From assembly GCF_020091585.1 (NCBI RefSeq), contig NZ_CP083582.1, positions 5,466,536 through 5,530,535 of the forward strand: 64,000 bases of DNA, written 5' to 3'. Within the stretch, counting starts at the first letter, position 1, and every line of letters starts with the position of its first letter. The DNA is from Kovacikia minuta CCNUW1. GTDB taxonomy: Bacteria > Cyanobacteriota > Cyanobacteriia > Leptolyngbyales > Leptolyngbyaceae. Made by a program: the position numbers and the translations under genes. Under the pieces are notes generated by a model. That model did not search any database. It saw nothing but the letters and a program-made list of their open reading frames with translations, and was not told where the DNA came from. Positions 27,488-35,430 of the stretch are shown here, piece after piece.

Positions 27488-29125
27488 CTATCCCCGTTTT
27501 TGCAGTGTCCAGAATGGAACTTTTTGCGTCACCTCCAAACTGGCACCCTGCAACTCCTTCTGGGCAAACAAATAATCCTTTCCCTGCCACAGGGGAATGT
27601 AAGGAACATCCTGAGCCAGGATTTGTTGCAGTTCCAGAAACAACTTCTTGCGACTGGCGGGGTTTTGTTCTTGACGGCTCTGGTCAATCAGTTGATTGGC
27701 CCGATCGCTGTAGTAAAACGACCCCCAAGCCTGACTAGAACCCTCTTCACAGCCTGTTTTAGGGGAACCCTTACTGCATCGCATAAACGGTTCAATATAG
27801 TTGTCGGGGTCAAAGAAATCGGGTGTCCAATCGAGCAGAAACATCGGATAAGTACCCTGATCAAGATACTTGTAAGCGGTCGAGGACTCCACGCTTTTCA
27901 GGTCAACTTGCATCAGTCCGTTCAGTTTTTTGCGGGCGATCGCCTTGAGTGTGACGGCTGCCAACTGATCATTAATCACATTTGAGCGATACCAGAACTC
28001 AATTCTGAGCGGATTCGACTCGGAATATCCGGCTTTGGTCAGCAAACTCGCCGCCTTCGCTGCATTACTATCTCCGTACTGTTGTTGAAAGACAGGTTGC
28101 TGGACATCCAGATTCCTTGGAATCAGGCTATAGAGTGGCTCTACCTGTCCCTGGTAAACCCGATCGTTGATCAGGGGACGATCTAGAATGGCTGCGATCG
28201 CCTGCCGCACTTCCAACTTATCTAGCGGTGGAGACTTCACATTTAGCGTCACGACATCAATCCCGCTCCCCGATTTGCTGATAATCTGCCAGCCCGCCCG
28301 ATTTTGTTCCTGCTGGAGGCTCGTCACCTGTTCCGTTGCCAACCCCTTATAGGCAAGATCGACAACTCCGGCTCGAAATGTGTTGTACAAATTTGCGGCA
28401 CTGGAAAAGATTTGAATATCAATGCCCTGATTGGCAGGCTTTCTGCCCCAATATCGGTCAAACGCGTCTAACTGAATCTGATCCGTCCCAAATCTGACCA
28501 GTTTGTAGGGGCCGGTACCGACAAATTCCTGGGGTTTAAACGCGCCTTCCTTAATTTCATAGGCTTGGGGCGAAACAGCACAGGTTCCCGAAAACGCTAA
28601 CAGCGCCGGAAAGGCAGCAAATGGTTTTTTAATTTTGATCGTCAATTCATACTCACCCGTTGGCTGGATTGAATCCACCAAGTCAGACAGTAGAAACGAG
28701 GGAGAACCGCCATTTTGAATGAAGCGATTGAGCGAAAACGCCATTGCCTTGGCATTAAAGGGGGTGCCATCGTGAAATACCACACCCCGCCGCAAGGGAA
28801 TGGTGTAGGTCAAGCCATTGGAACTTACCTGCGGCAGGGCAGTTGCCAATTGGGGCGCTAAATCATTGCTACCTAATTGATAGGTATAGAGCCGATCGCC
28901 CAGGTTATACAGCAATGTGCCTGTAAATGTTGCGTAGGCATCCGCCGGATCAAGGGTGCTGATGGTGGAAGTTGTCCCCACAACAATCCGACCCCGATCG
29001 CTCGACACTCCACTCGATTCCAAACCGGAGCGGTTGCAACTGACTGCCAGAAAACAACACAGCAGAAACAGGGAAACAAATTGGAGCAGCGATCGTCCAC
29101 GATGACCAGGCATAAAGCGACTCAT
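27488..29125 (-). CDS. Peptide/nickel-type ABC transporter substrate-binding lipoprotein (SBP_bac_5)
   Basis: 545 aa. The signal peptide (SLLQFVSLFLLCCFLAVSC) ends in a lipobox with Cys near residue 30, giving a periplasmic lipoprotein. The mature part is a typical SBP_bac_5: GTTSTISTLDPADAY, LATALPQVSSNGLTYTIPLR, GVVFHDGTPFNAKAMAFSL and a late DYLFAQKEL. It binds oligopeptides, dipeptides or nickel-like ligands for an ABC importer; no permease or ATPase gene is adjacent, so partners must lie elsewhere. The start is ATG 29125. Confidence 0.93.
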   Translation of the reverse strand: MSRFMPGHRGRSLLQFVSLFLLCCFLAVSCNRSGLESSGVSSDRGRIVVGTTSTISTLDPADAYATFTGTLLYNLGDRLYTYQLGSNDLAPQLATALPQVSSNGLTYTIPLRRGVVFHDGTPFNAKAMAFSLNRFIQNGGSPSFLLSDLVDSIQPTGEYELTIKIKKPFAAFPALLAFSGTCAVSPQAYEIKEGAFKPQEFVGTGPYKLVRFGTDQIQLDAFDRYWGRKPANQGIDIQIFSSAANLYNTFRAGVVDLAYKGLATEQVTSLQQEQNRAGWQIISKSGSGIDVVTLNVKSPPLDKLEVRQAIAAILDRPLINDRVYQGQVEPLYSLIPRNLDVQQPVFQQQYGDSNAAKAASLLTKAGYSESNPLRIEFWYRSNVINDQLAAVTLKAIARKKLNGLMQVDLKSVESSTAYKYLDQGTYPMFLLDWTPDFFDPDNYIEPFMRCSKGSPKTGCEEGSSQAWGSFYYSDRANQLIDQSRQEQNPASRKKLFLELQQILAQDVPYIPLWQGKDYLFAQKELQGASLEVTQKVPFWTLQKRG

Positions 29126-29183
29126 CCCGCAAAATCATAGATTGCTAGTCTATCCCAAACAAATGCCTTTATGTTTTGAGTGA

Positions 29184-29414
29184 AAAAATTGCAGCTTGAA
29201 CCCCGATCGTCCTCATATGAACTGCGATCGTTCTCGCTTAAACCCCGATCGTCCTCATTTCAAACAGGAACATTCCACGTTTAAACAACAATTGTCCTGT
29301 TTCAAGTGAGAGCCTTCTCGTTTCAAACAACAATCTTCCCGTTTCAAGTGAGAATAGTGCTGTTTGAAAGAGAAATGATCTCGTCTTAAGTTGAAGCTTT
29401 CCTGTTTTGAACCC
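29184..29414. repeat. Eleven degenerate 21-bp tandem units in perfect phase
   Basis: Units such as GATCGTCCTCATTTCAAACAG and CAATCTTCCCGTTTCAAGTGA repeat every 21 bp from 29184 to 29414 with no gaps. The minus strand is open as heptads (LETGRLLFETRRLSLETG). It fills the space between the binding lipoprotein gene and the NACHT operon. The consensus differs from the array at 14653-14925, but the period, degeneracy and strict phasing are the same. Confidence 0.85.
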
Positions 29415-29530
29415 TACCACCGACCACCTGCCACCTACCACCTACAGTTTTCTTTGCAAATAGTGAAAATTTGCGAAGTTCACCCGATCGCTGGTGTAGA
29501 AAGGAACCAGAGTCTACCAGGAATGTTCCA

Positions 29531-30007
29531 ATGGAACCTGTAAGTACCCTGGCAGCAGGGGCGATCGTCCAGCTTGCCTTCAACGAATTCATCAAATCCA
29601 GTGCCGGAGAAGCGGCGAAAAAATTGACGGGGGAGGCACTGACCAAAGCGAATGAACTCCGTAAAGCAATCTGGGCAAAGTTTAAGGGCAGCGATCGGGC
29701 TGAAACCGCATTGGCTGAGGTCGAAAAAGAGGGCACTCCGGAAGCTCTGGACAGGGTAACAAAACTCCTGGATGCCGAAATGTCCTTTGAACCGGAATTT
29801 GCCACCCAGATCCGCCAGCTTGCCCAACAGATCCAGAATCTGACCGATAGCAGTCAAAAAATGGCAAGTAATATCAAGTTGGAAGGAGATTTAAAGGCTC
29901 AAAGCATGACTCAACGAGCAACATCAGGAGATATTCGAGAGCAGGAAATGCTGACAAATGTAGAGGCAAAGAATATTGAGCTAGGCAACTTGACGCAGGA
30001 AAGCTGA
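29531..30007 (+). CDS. Small helical partner protein of the NACHT gene
   Basis: 158 aa from ATG 29531 (MEPVSTLAAGAIVQLAFNEF). The frame is open 20 codons upstream, but those residues lie in front of the conserved-looking start. The first 60 residues are Ala-rich and helical, and could insert into or lie on a membrane; the rest is a Gln/Glu-rich coiled-coil-like segment (QIRQLAQQIQNLTDSSQKM) ending in short beta-type repeats (VEAKNIELGNLTQ). The stop is 4 bp from the NACHT start, so both are co-transcribed. Small proteins of this sort precede cyanobacterial NACHT genes and may act as sensor or effector-associated modules; that role is inferred. Confidence 0.75.
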   Translation: MEPVSTLAAGAIVQLAFNEFIKSSAGEAAKKLTGEALTKANELRKAIWAKFKGSDRAETALAEVEKEGTPEALDRVTKLLDAEMSFEPEFATQIRQLAQQIQNLTDSSQKMASNIKLEGDLKAQSMTQRATSGDIREQEMLTNVEAKNIELGNLTQES

Positions 30008-30011
30008 CAAT

Positions 30012-32408
30012 ATGGCTGAAGATGACAAGCGCCAGCGAACCTTTCAGGAAATTCTCAAGAACGTTCGTGTTGGAGGGAATTTGACGGTTGGTAACATCAC
30101 TCAGATCAATGAGCGAGAAAAACCTGAGCGCCCTCGTAACGAGCAAAGTTTTCTGGAATGGGTTAAGCAAGAACAGGTTGGCAAATCGCTGGAAGTTTTG
30201 CACACCGAAAGACCGATCGCCCTCCGAAAACAGTTGCAACCTGAGCAGGTTAGCCCGTTATCCAAAACCTTCAGTAAAACGTTTGGTAAGTCCGTATCTC
30301 CATTGTCTGAAAGCGCGACCATTCTGGAGATTTTCGATCGAACCGATATTGTCGGGAAACTTCTGATTCTCGGTGAACCGGGTTCTGGAAAAACTATCAC
30401 TTTGCTAGAACTGGCACAGGGCTTAGTCCAACGTGCCGAAGCAGATACCAACTTCCCAATTCCCGTTCTGTTTAACCTGTCATTCTGGAAAGATGCTCGT
30501 CAGTCTATTACAGAATGGGTAGTCGAGCAACTTCAATCCTATGGGGTATCAAAAAAGCTGAGTAAAGAGTGGGTTGATAATTGTCAGTTGTTGCCCCTGT
30601 TCGATGGATTGGATGAAGTGAAACCTGAATTGCAAACCTCTTGTGTGCAAGCAATTAACCAATGGCTGCAAAAGGAGTATCGCCTACGGCTAGTCGTCTG
30701 CTGTCGTAGAGAAGAGTATGAGAAAGTCACCCGGGGGCAGTGGCAGGATGATACTGAGTCGGAAGAGGAAACATCCAAATCAACAGAAGAAACTCGCCTT
30801 CACTTAAATAGCGCAACTCTGGTGCAAGCACTGACAGATGACCAAATTCAAGAATATTTGGCAGCAGTTAATCAATCAGAACTTTGGCAAACTCTGGAGC
30901 AAGATGCAGATCTATTGGAATGGGTTAGAACACCTTTGTTCCTATCAGTTTTAGGATTCATTGCGTCCCATCAAAAGTTATCTATCCAACATTGGCAAAC
31001 CTTGCCTTCTACCGAAACACGCCTTCAGTACTTATTTGATGCCTACTGGGAAGCCGTGATGGAGCGGGAATTAGTTAGTCCACAGATGCGATCGCAGGGA
31101 ATAAAAAGCCAGTCCTATGAAAAGCACGTACCTCCAGATAGGAAGCAAACACGACACTGGCTAGTGTTCCTAGCACAACGATTGCAGCGAGAATCTCAAA
31201 CCGAATTCTTGATTGAAAAAATCCAATTTCATTGGGTATCTGCTTCTATGAGGATGAATGTAAAACTCATTCAGCTTTCTTTCCAATTTTTCATTATCTT
31301 GCCAGCAATTTTTTGGGCTTATATGAGAAGAGATTCTCCCCAAAACTATTCGATATCTCCTCTAGAAATAACACTGATGGTGCTAGCGATAATCTCAATG
31401 CTGATTTCCGTTCCTTTTGCCGAAATATTTGATTTCACAAAAGATATATTCCTCACCCGTAAACTTTACTGGTCATGGAGAAAGGCAATTCTCAATTTCA
31501 TAAAACCTCTTATTTATGGATCTACATTTGGAGTATCAATCGGTTTGATGGCAGGATTAACTAGTCAATTAAAGCTAGGAGAAACAAGCGGAGTAATTCT
31601 AGGATTCAGCGTGGGCTGTTTAGCTACAAAGATTTTCTTTTCTAGATTTTTTGAGGGTTTTACTGATCTTTATAGATTCATCTTATTTAATTTACTGGAA
31701 GCAGGTTTCTTGAGTATCAAAGAAAATCTGAGCATTCGCTTGAGCCTTTCTGTAACAGCTTTAAGTTGGATTGAGAAGTATATCAAGCTTGCATTGCAGC
31801 CTATTATCTGCCTTTTCGGTTATATTCCTATTATTAGTTCTGGTTTTATCCTTGCTATAGCTGGCTTCTGGGGAACCACACAAAACACTGGCTTCGTTGA
31901 TAATCTAAAAGAGGGAGTAATCAATGGGATTCTATTGGGTTTAACTACTGGATTTCTTTGTCTATGCACAACGGGATGGGAAGAAGTAAAAGAGATAGAA
32001 CCTGGTTTTCCGGGCAAAGGTGTCAAAACATCATTACAACACTTCGTTATAGTATCTACAACGTTTCTATTAGTCTTTGCTTTCGTAACAGTGATTTTTT
32101 GCTTTTTCCAACCTTTTCTCCTCAAGCAGCAATCAAATGGAACATACTATGTTTTCTCGGTAGGTATAGGGTTACTCTTTGGTTTAATGATTAGCTGGCA
32201 AGAAGCTCCTATAAAAAATGCAACAATCTTTATAAGGCACGCTATTTTACGTTTTATTCTTTGGTTGGATGGCTCCATTCCCTGGAACTATGCCCGCTTT
32301 CTCGACTACTGCACAGAACGCCTCCTGCTCCAGCGCATCGGTGGGCGGTATCGGTTTATTCACAAGTTGTTGCAAGACCATTTTGCGGAGATGGGGCGTG
32401 GGGAGTAG
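30012..32408 (+). CDS. NACHT-domain STAND NTPase with C-terminal membrane region
   Basis: 798 aa. The N-terminus has a short beta motif (VRVGGNLTVGNITQIN) like that at the end of the partner protein. The NACHT ATPase occupies ~110-330: Walker A LGEPGSGKTITLLEL, Walker B LLPLFDGLDEV, then LVVCCRREEYE and VRTPLFLSVLGFIA (winged helix). Residues ~410-760 contain many hydrophobic segments, so the C-terminal half is membrane-embedded. The last ~40 residues (RFLDYCTERLLLQRIGG, RFIHKLLQDHFAEMG) are repeated as displaced fragments four times downstream. Bacterial NACHT proteins act in phage defence; a membrane effector half suggests depolarisation, by inference. Confidence 0.92.
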   Translation: MAEDDKRQRTFQEILKNVRVGGNLTVGNITQINEREKPERPRNEQSFLEWVKQEQVGKSLEVLHTERPIALRKQLQPEQVSPLSKTFSKTFGKSVSPLSESATILEIFDRTDIVGKLLILGEPGSGKTITLLELAQGLVQRAEADTNFPIPVLFNLSFWKDARQSITEWVVEQLQSYGVSKKLSKEWVDNCQLLPLFDGLDEVKPELQTSCVQAINQWLQKEYRLRLVVCCRREEYEKVTRGQWQDDTESEEETSKSTEETRLHLNSATLVQALTDDQIQEYLAAVNQSELWQTLEQDADLLEWVRTPLFLSVLGFIASHQKLSIQHWQTLPSTETRLQYLFDAYWEAVMERELVSPQMRSQGIKSQSYEKHVPPDRKQTRHWLVFLAQRLQRESQTEFLIEKIQFHWVSASMRMNVKLIQLSFQFFIILPAIFWAYMRRDSPQNYSISPLEITLMVLAIISMLISVPFAEIFDFTKDIFLTRKLYWSWRKAILNFIKPLIYGSTFGVSIGLMAGLTSQLKLGETSGVILGFSVGCLATKIFFSRFFEGFTDLYRFILFNLLEAGFLSIKENLSIRLSLSVTALSWIEKYIKLALQPIICLFGYIPIISSGFILAIAGFWGTTQNTGFVDNLKEGVINGILLGLTTGFLCLCTTGWEEVKEIEPGFPGKGVKTSLQHFVIVSTTFLLVFAFVTVIFCFFQPFLLKQQSNGTYYVFSVGIGLLFGLMISWQEAPIKNATIFIRHAILRFILWLDGSIPWNYARFLDYCTERLLLQRIGGRYRFIHKLLQDHFAEMGRGE

Positions 32409-32438
32409 GGAGTAGGGAGTGGGGTGTAAGGTAGAGAT

Positions 32439-32633
32439 ATGACGAAGAATAAGGAATATCGTAAGCAGTTGCAAGGACAGTACCGGGCACTGGAAGAACA
32501 TTTGGAGAAAATTGCTGGAGAATCTAGCAAGCCGCCAGAACAGCAGCGACAAGGATTAATTGCTAAGTGGGAGAAGACCGTTGCTGTTTGCCGCCAACAA
32601 ATTGCCAAACTTGAACGGAGGTTGAGTCAATGA
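32439..32633 (+). CDS. Small charged protein, cassette 1 first gene
   Basis: 64 aa, rich in Lys, Gln and Glu and predicted as a two-helix hairpin (YRKQLQGQYRALEEHLEKIA, then CRQQIAKLERRLSQ). Its ATG follows a purine-rich site. Its stop overlaps the next start (ATGA at 32630-32633), a typical sign of a coupled pair. I do not recognise the family; an antitoxin-like role is suggested only by size, pairing and the company of toxin-antitoxin cassettes. Confidence 0.6.
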   Translation: MTKNKEYRKQLQGQYRALEEHLEKIAGESSKPPEQQRQGLIAKWEKTVAVCRQQIAKLERRLSQ

Positions 32634-32875
32634 CGATCACTTACGATAAATCGCTGGAGTTGCTTAAGGTTCATTTATCTGAATATCGTCCTCAGCTAGA
32701 AAGGGCGATCGCAGCCATCAAAGTGCTTGAAACCACTGATTTGAATTCAGAGGAATTCAGTCAGGCACTCGCTGATTTACATGTTGCTGCAACAGTTTTA
32801 GAACCCTATTCGGAGGGAATGGTGGAGGCGATTGATCAATTTACTGAAGACCGACCCGATGAAGATGAAGGCTGA
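32630..32875 (+). CDS. Small acidic protein, cassette 1 second gene
   Basis: 81 aa, helical, with a strongly acidic end (EDRPDEDEG). It begins with ATG inside the stop of the preceding gene. It has no known motif and no membrane segment. With the gene before it, it makes a two-gene unit bounded by the NACHT stop and a displaced copy of the NACHT 3' end (32886-33002). Function unknown. Confidence 0.6.
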   Translation: MTITYDKSLELLKVHLSEYRPQLERAIAAIKVLETTDLNSEEFSQALADLHVAATVLEPYSEGMVEAIDQFTEDRPDEDEG

Positions 32876-32885
32876 AGATCCTTCA

Positions 32886-33002
32886 AACGATGTCCGTTTT
32901 CTCGACTACTGCACAGAACCTCTCCTGCTCCAGCGCATCGGTGGGCGCGATCGGTTTATCCACAAGTTGTTACAGGATCATTTTGCCGAGATGGGGGAGT
33001 AG
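32886..33002 (+). repeat. Displaced NACHT 3'-end copy B
   Basis: Similar to 32286-32408 of the NACHT gene, about 90 percent identical over ~105 bp by hand count. Read in the same frame it gives RFLDYCTEPLLLQRIGG and RFIHKLLQDHFAEMGE followed by TAG. Similarity begins sharply at an AAC triplet; upstream sequence is unrelated. A GGGAGTAGGGAGTGGGG-type tail follows, as after the NACHT stop. Confidence 0.9.
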
Positions 33003-33121
33003 GGAGTGGGGAGTAGGGAGTGGGAAGAGGAGTGTGGGGTGTGAAGAAAACGATGGAGTGCGAACGTTAAAAATCGTCAGGCTAAACTAATATATAGTCC
33101 CAGAGCGCCGGGAGGGTTGCG

Positions 33122-33337
33122 ATGCAAGTGAAGGATTTGACTACTGAAGAACTCAAGACTTTGATTCGAGAAACCGTTTTGGAAACCTTAGAAGAATTTC
33201 TTGATGATCCCGACGAAGGGAAAGAAATTCGACCGGAAATCAAGCAACAATTAATTGAGTCATTACAACGAACCCGCTCAGGAGAACGCGGCATTCCAGC
33301 AGAAGACGTTGCTAGAAAACTAGGGTTGACCTGGTAA
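33122..33337 (+). CDS. RelB/ParD-like antitoxin
   Basis: 71 aa, starting MQVKDLTTEELKTLIRETV and continuing with an acidic helix (LEEFLDDPDEGKEIRPEIK) and a C-terminus ending PAEDVARKLGLTW. This is a common cyanobacterial antitoxin layout and its EELKxLI start resembles the antitoxin at 14268. Its stop overlaps the toxin ATG by 1 bp. The frame is intact. Partnership with the RelE-like gene is inferred from position and family. Confidence 0.82.
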   Translation: MQVKDLTTEELKTLIRETVLETLEEFLDDPDEGKEIRPEIKQQLIESLQRTRSGERGIPAEDVARKLGLTW

Positions 33338-33596
33338 TGGCTTATCTCGTTGAGTTCAAAGCGGAAGCACTTTCTGGATTAGAACGACTAAGCCAAAAGA
33401 ACCAGGCACGAGTTCTTCGCAAAATCCGCTGGCTTGCTGATAACTTTGAGCAACTGACTCCACAAGCTCTCACAGGTGATTTAAGTGGTTTGTTCAAACT
33501 GAGATTGGCGATTATCGAGCGCTCTATTCATTCAATGATGAAACTGAGATGCTCACGATTCATCGCATTGGACATCGCAGTGAAATTTATCTGTGA
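33337..33596 (+). pseudogene. RelE/ParE-type toxin with a one-base frameshift
   Basis: The first ~55 codons are a good RelE/ParE start (FKAEALSGLERLSQKNQARV, LTGDLSGLFKLR). The typical C-terminus GDYRALYSFNDETEMLTIHR followed by IGHRSEIYL is present at 33507-33596 but in another frame; one base is missing near 33501-33506. As it stands, translation continues out of frame to 33654 and loses the RNase-fold end. The intact product would have had about 87 residues. RelE-type toxins cut mRNA at the ribosome; this copy should be inactive unless the base is a sequencing error. Confidence 0.85.
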
Positions 33597-33654
33597 GCTT
33601 ACGGAAATGATCGTTTCGACTGCGGCACTTTACATAGTGTGCGCGAAAACGTAG

Positions 33655-33744
33655 CGTCTCCTGCGACCGCGCATCGGTGGGCGGTATCGGTTTATGCACA
33701 AGTTATTGCAGGATCATTTTGCGGAGATGGGGCGTGGGGAGTAG
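33655..33744 (+). repeat. Displaced NACHT 3'-end copy C
   Basis: Matches the NACHT end from CTCCTGC to the stop (about 92 percent over ~90 bp by hand count), reading RIGGRYRFMHKLLQDHFAEM then GRGE and TAG. The first ~30 bp seen in the other copies are missing. It follows the RelBE-like cassette directly and carries the same GGGAGTAGGGAGTGGGG-type tail. Confidence 0.88.
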
Positions 33745-33785
33745 GGAGTGGGGAGTAGAAAGAACTACAAAAATACGATCGCACC

Positions 33786-34010
33786 TCATCCAACAATTTG
33801 GGTCTGAGAGATTGGAGTTGCGATCGCTTTAATTTGGGACTCGGAAACTTCAACGGTATCTTGGGGAACGAGTCCTTCCAGACTGTAGCCATCTTCCTGA
33901 CCTTCAGGCATCGGATAATATTCAACGATGACTCCGACACTACCTTTTTTCAGCTTCAACTCAGGAACATCTTCACATAAGGCAACTTGAGTAAACAGTT
34001 GAAATTTCAT
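33786..34010 (-). CDS. DUF4926 domain-containing small protein
   Basis: 74 aa: FQLFTQVALCEDVPELKLKK, then GSVGVIVEYYPMPEGQ and GYSLEGLV match the DUF4926 pattern, a small beta-barrel found next to DUF6883-type genes and suspected to belong to toxin-antitoxin-like pairs. It lies 12 bp downstream of the gene at 34023 on the minus strand, in a cassette flanked by NACHT-end copies C and D. It is opposite in direction to the other cassettes. Confidence 0.85.
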   Translation of the reverse strand: MKFQLFTQVALCEDVPELKLKKGSVGVIVEYYPMPEGQEDGYSLEGLVPQDTVEVSESQIKAIATPISQTQIVG

Positions 34011-34022
34011 GGATTCTACCTC

Positions 34023-34343
34023 TTATGCTGGAAACAACGTGACAAAGCGTGCAATCCCATCAGCAACAATCCAGATCGTCTTCACTCGAATTGCATTTCC
34101 GTTTGGACCTGATAAATTTCCGGTAATCGCATATTTTTGACCGTATCGAGTCACTCCGGTTGAAATCGCTTCTAGTGGAAGTATTTGCTCTCTCAAATCC
34201 CGTTCAAGCTGTTGCCAGTTTTCCAGAGTGTAGCCAGCCAGAGCCAAAAACTGCGATTTATCATCCTTTAGCAGCGGAACCAGTAAATACTTTGTCAATT
34301 TAGCTTCTGCGATAACTGCACCGCGATCAAGATTTGCCATCAA
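34023..34343 (-). CDS. DUF6883 domain-containing protein
   Basis: 106 aa (or 105 from the second ATG). The pattern AVIAEAKLTKYLLVPLLKDD, SQFLALAGYTLENWQQLERD and GNAIRVKTIWIVADGIARFV is that of DUF6883, usually paired with DUF4926 in cyanobacteria. The fold is a small RNase- or barstar-like candidate, unproven. It is the first gene of the minus-strand pair and appears intact. Confidence 0.85.
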   Translation of the reverse strand: MMANLDRGAVIAEAKLTKYLLVPLLKDDKSQFLALAGYTLENWQQLERDLREQILPLEAISTGVTRYGQKYAITGNLSGPNGNAIRVKTIWIVADGIARFVTLFPA

Positions 34344-34388
34344 AGCTTGGAGTTTATATCAAGCATAACAGCACAGGCAGTTACACTG

Positions 34389-34511
34389 AACGATGCCCGC
34401 TTTCTCGACTCCTGCACAGAACGCTTCCTGCGATCGCGCATTGGTGAGCGCGATCGGTTTATTCACGAGTTGTTGCCAGATTATTTTGCGGGGATGGGGA
34501 GTGGGGAGTAG
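34389..34511 (+). repeat. Displaced NACHT 3'-end copy D
   Basis: About 86 percent identical to the NACHT end by hand count. It begins at the same AAC boundary and reads RFLDSCTERFLRSRIGERD and RFIHELLPDYFAGMG to TAG at 34509. The G-rich heptamer-type tail follows. It lies between the DUF4926/DUF6883 pair and the next toxin-antitoxin cassette. Confidence 0.88.
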
Positions 34512-34564
34512 GGAGTGGGAAAAATGAAAGATAATGGGATTGAAGAGCGGAAGTCAGTCTAGGA

Positions 34565-34873
34565 GTGGCAATGAACCAGGTAACTATAACCCCCCAAGTC
34601 TTGACACTCGAAGAAGTCGCAGCTTATTTGAGATTGCCAACTGAGACTGTTTTGCGTCAAGCAATTCAGGGGAAACTTCCGGGGCGCAAAATTGAAGATA
34701 CCTGGCGGTTTCTGCAAACAGCGATCAATGACTGGCTGCGATCGCAAGACAATCGAACCATCCTCCTTCAACAAGCAGGAACCTTTTCTGACGATGAATC
34801 TTTGGCAGAATTAAGGGCATCCATTTATCAGGCACGGGGACGGGCAGAATCTGCTCAAGGCTCAGACACCTGA
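34565..34873 (+). CDS. Helix-turn-helix (excisionase-type) antitoxin
   Basis: 102 aa. Residues ~12-60 form an excisionase-like winged helix (LTLEEVAAYLRLPTETVLRQ, GKLPGRKIEDTWRFLQTAI), as in the DNA-binding antitoxins of cyanobacterial PIN pairs. The C-terminal part is acidic and helical. The TGA overlaps the toxin ATG. It is intact and would autoregulate the cassette if functional. Confidence 0.85.
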   Translation: MAMNQVTITPQVLTLEEVAAYLRLPTETVLRQAIQGKLPGRKIEDTWRFLQTAINDWLRSQDNRTILLQQAGTFSDDESLAELRASIYQARGRAESAQGSDT

Positions 34874-35292
34874 TGCACTTACTCGACACTGACACGCTTA
34901 CCTATTTACACGCAGGACACCCCAAAGTCATTGAACAACTGAGAAATGTAGAAGATCCTGATGGGGGAACAACGATCATCACAAAAATTGAAATGTTGCG
35001 TGGTCGCATGGATTATGTGTTGAAGGCAGAGACGGGCGAAGCTTGACTAAGGGCGCAAGAGCTTTTAGATCGCACCGATGAATTGCTTGCCCAAATTCTC
35101 ATTCTCCCTTTGAGCTTGAAAGCAGCAGAACAATTCGATGTTTTGAGATCGGCTCGTAGTCTTCGCAAGATTGGACGAGCAGATCTATTAATTGCGAGTA
35201 TCGCTCTGGCAAATCAAGCGGTTTTGATAACCCGTAATACTCGACACTTTAAGCAGATTCCTAACCTTCGAGTGGTGAACTGGGTAGACTAA
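34873..35292 (+). pseudogene. PIN-domain toxin (VapC type) with an in-frame TGA
   Basis: ATG 34873 starts MHLLDTDTLTYLHAG with the first PIN Asp; TKIEMLRGR supplies the conserved Glu. A TGA at 35044-35046 ends translation after 57 codons. The same frame then continues the domain: LDRTDELLAQILILPLS, IGRADLLIASIALANQAVLI with the distal Asp, and NTRHFKQIPNLRVVNW to 35292. A single base change explains the loss. The intact product would have had 139 aa, usual for the family. Stop readthrough is unlikely but not excluded. Confidence 0.9.
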
Positions 35293-35301
35293 ATGTCCTG
35301 T

Positions 35302-35430
35302 AACGCTGCCCGCTTTCTCAATTACTGCACCGATCTCCTCCTGCATCCGCGCATTGGGGCGCATCAGCTGATGCACAAGTTATGGCAGAATTTACTTGCG
35401 AGAATAACGGGAGAGTTGGGAGTGGAATAA
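35302..35430 (+). repeat. Displaced NACHT 3'-end copy E (most diverged)
   Basis: It begins again at AAC and reads ARFLNYCTDLLLHPRIGAH, then MHKLWQNLLARITG, in one open frame to TAA at 35428. Identity to the NACHT end is much lower than in copies B-D, around 70 percent by eye. It is the most distal copy, 2.9 kb from the NACHT stop. Confidence 0.75.

Noticed and set aside
32890-33090. 66-codon frame over NACHT-end copy B
   Set aside because: It is out of frame with the NACHT-like reading of the same DNA and has no own pattern.
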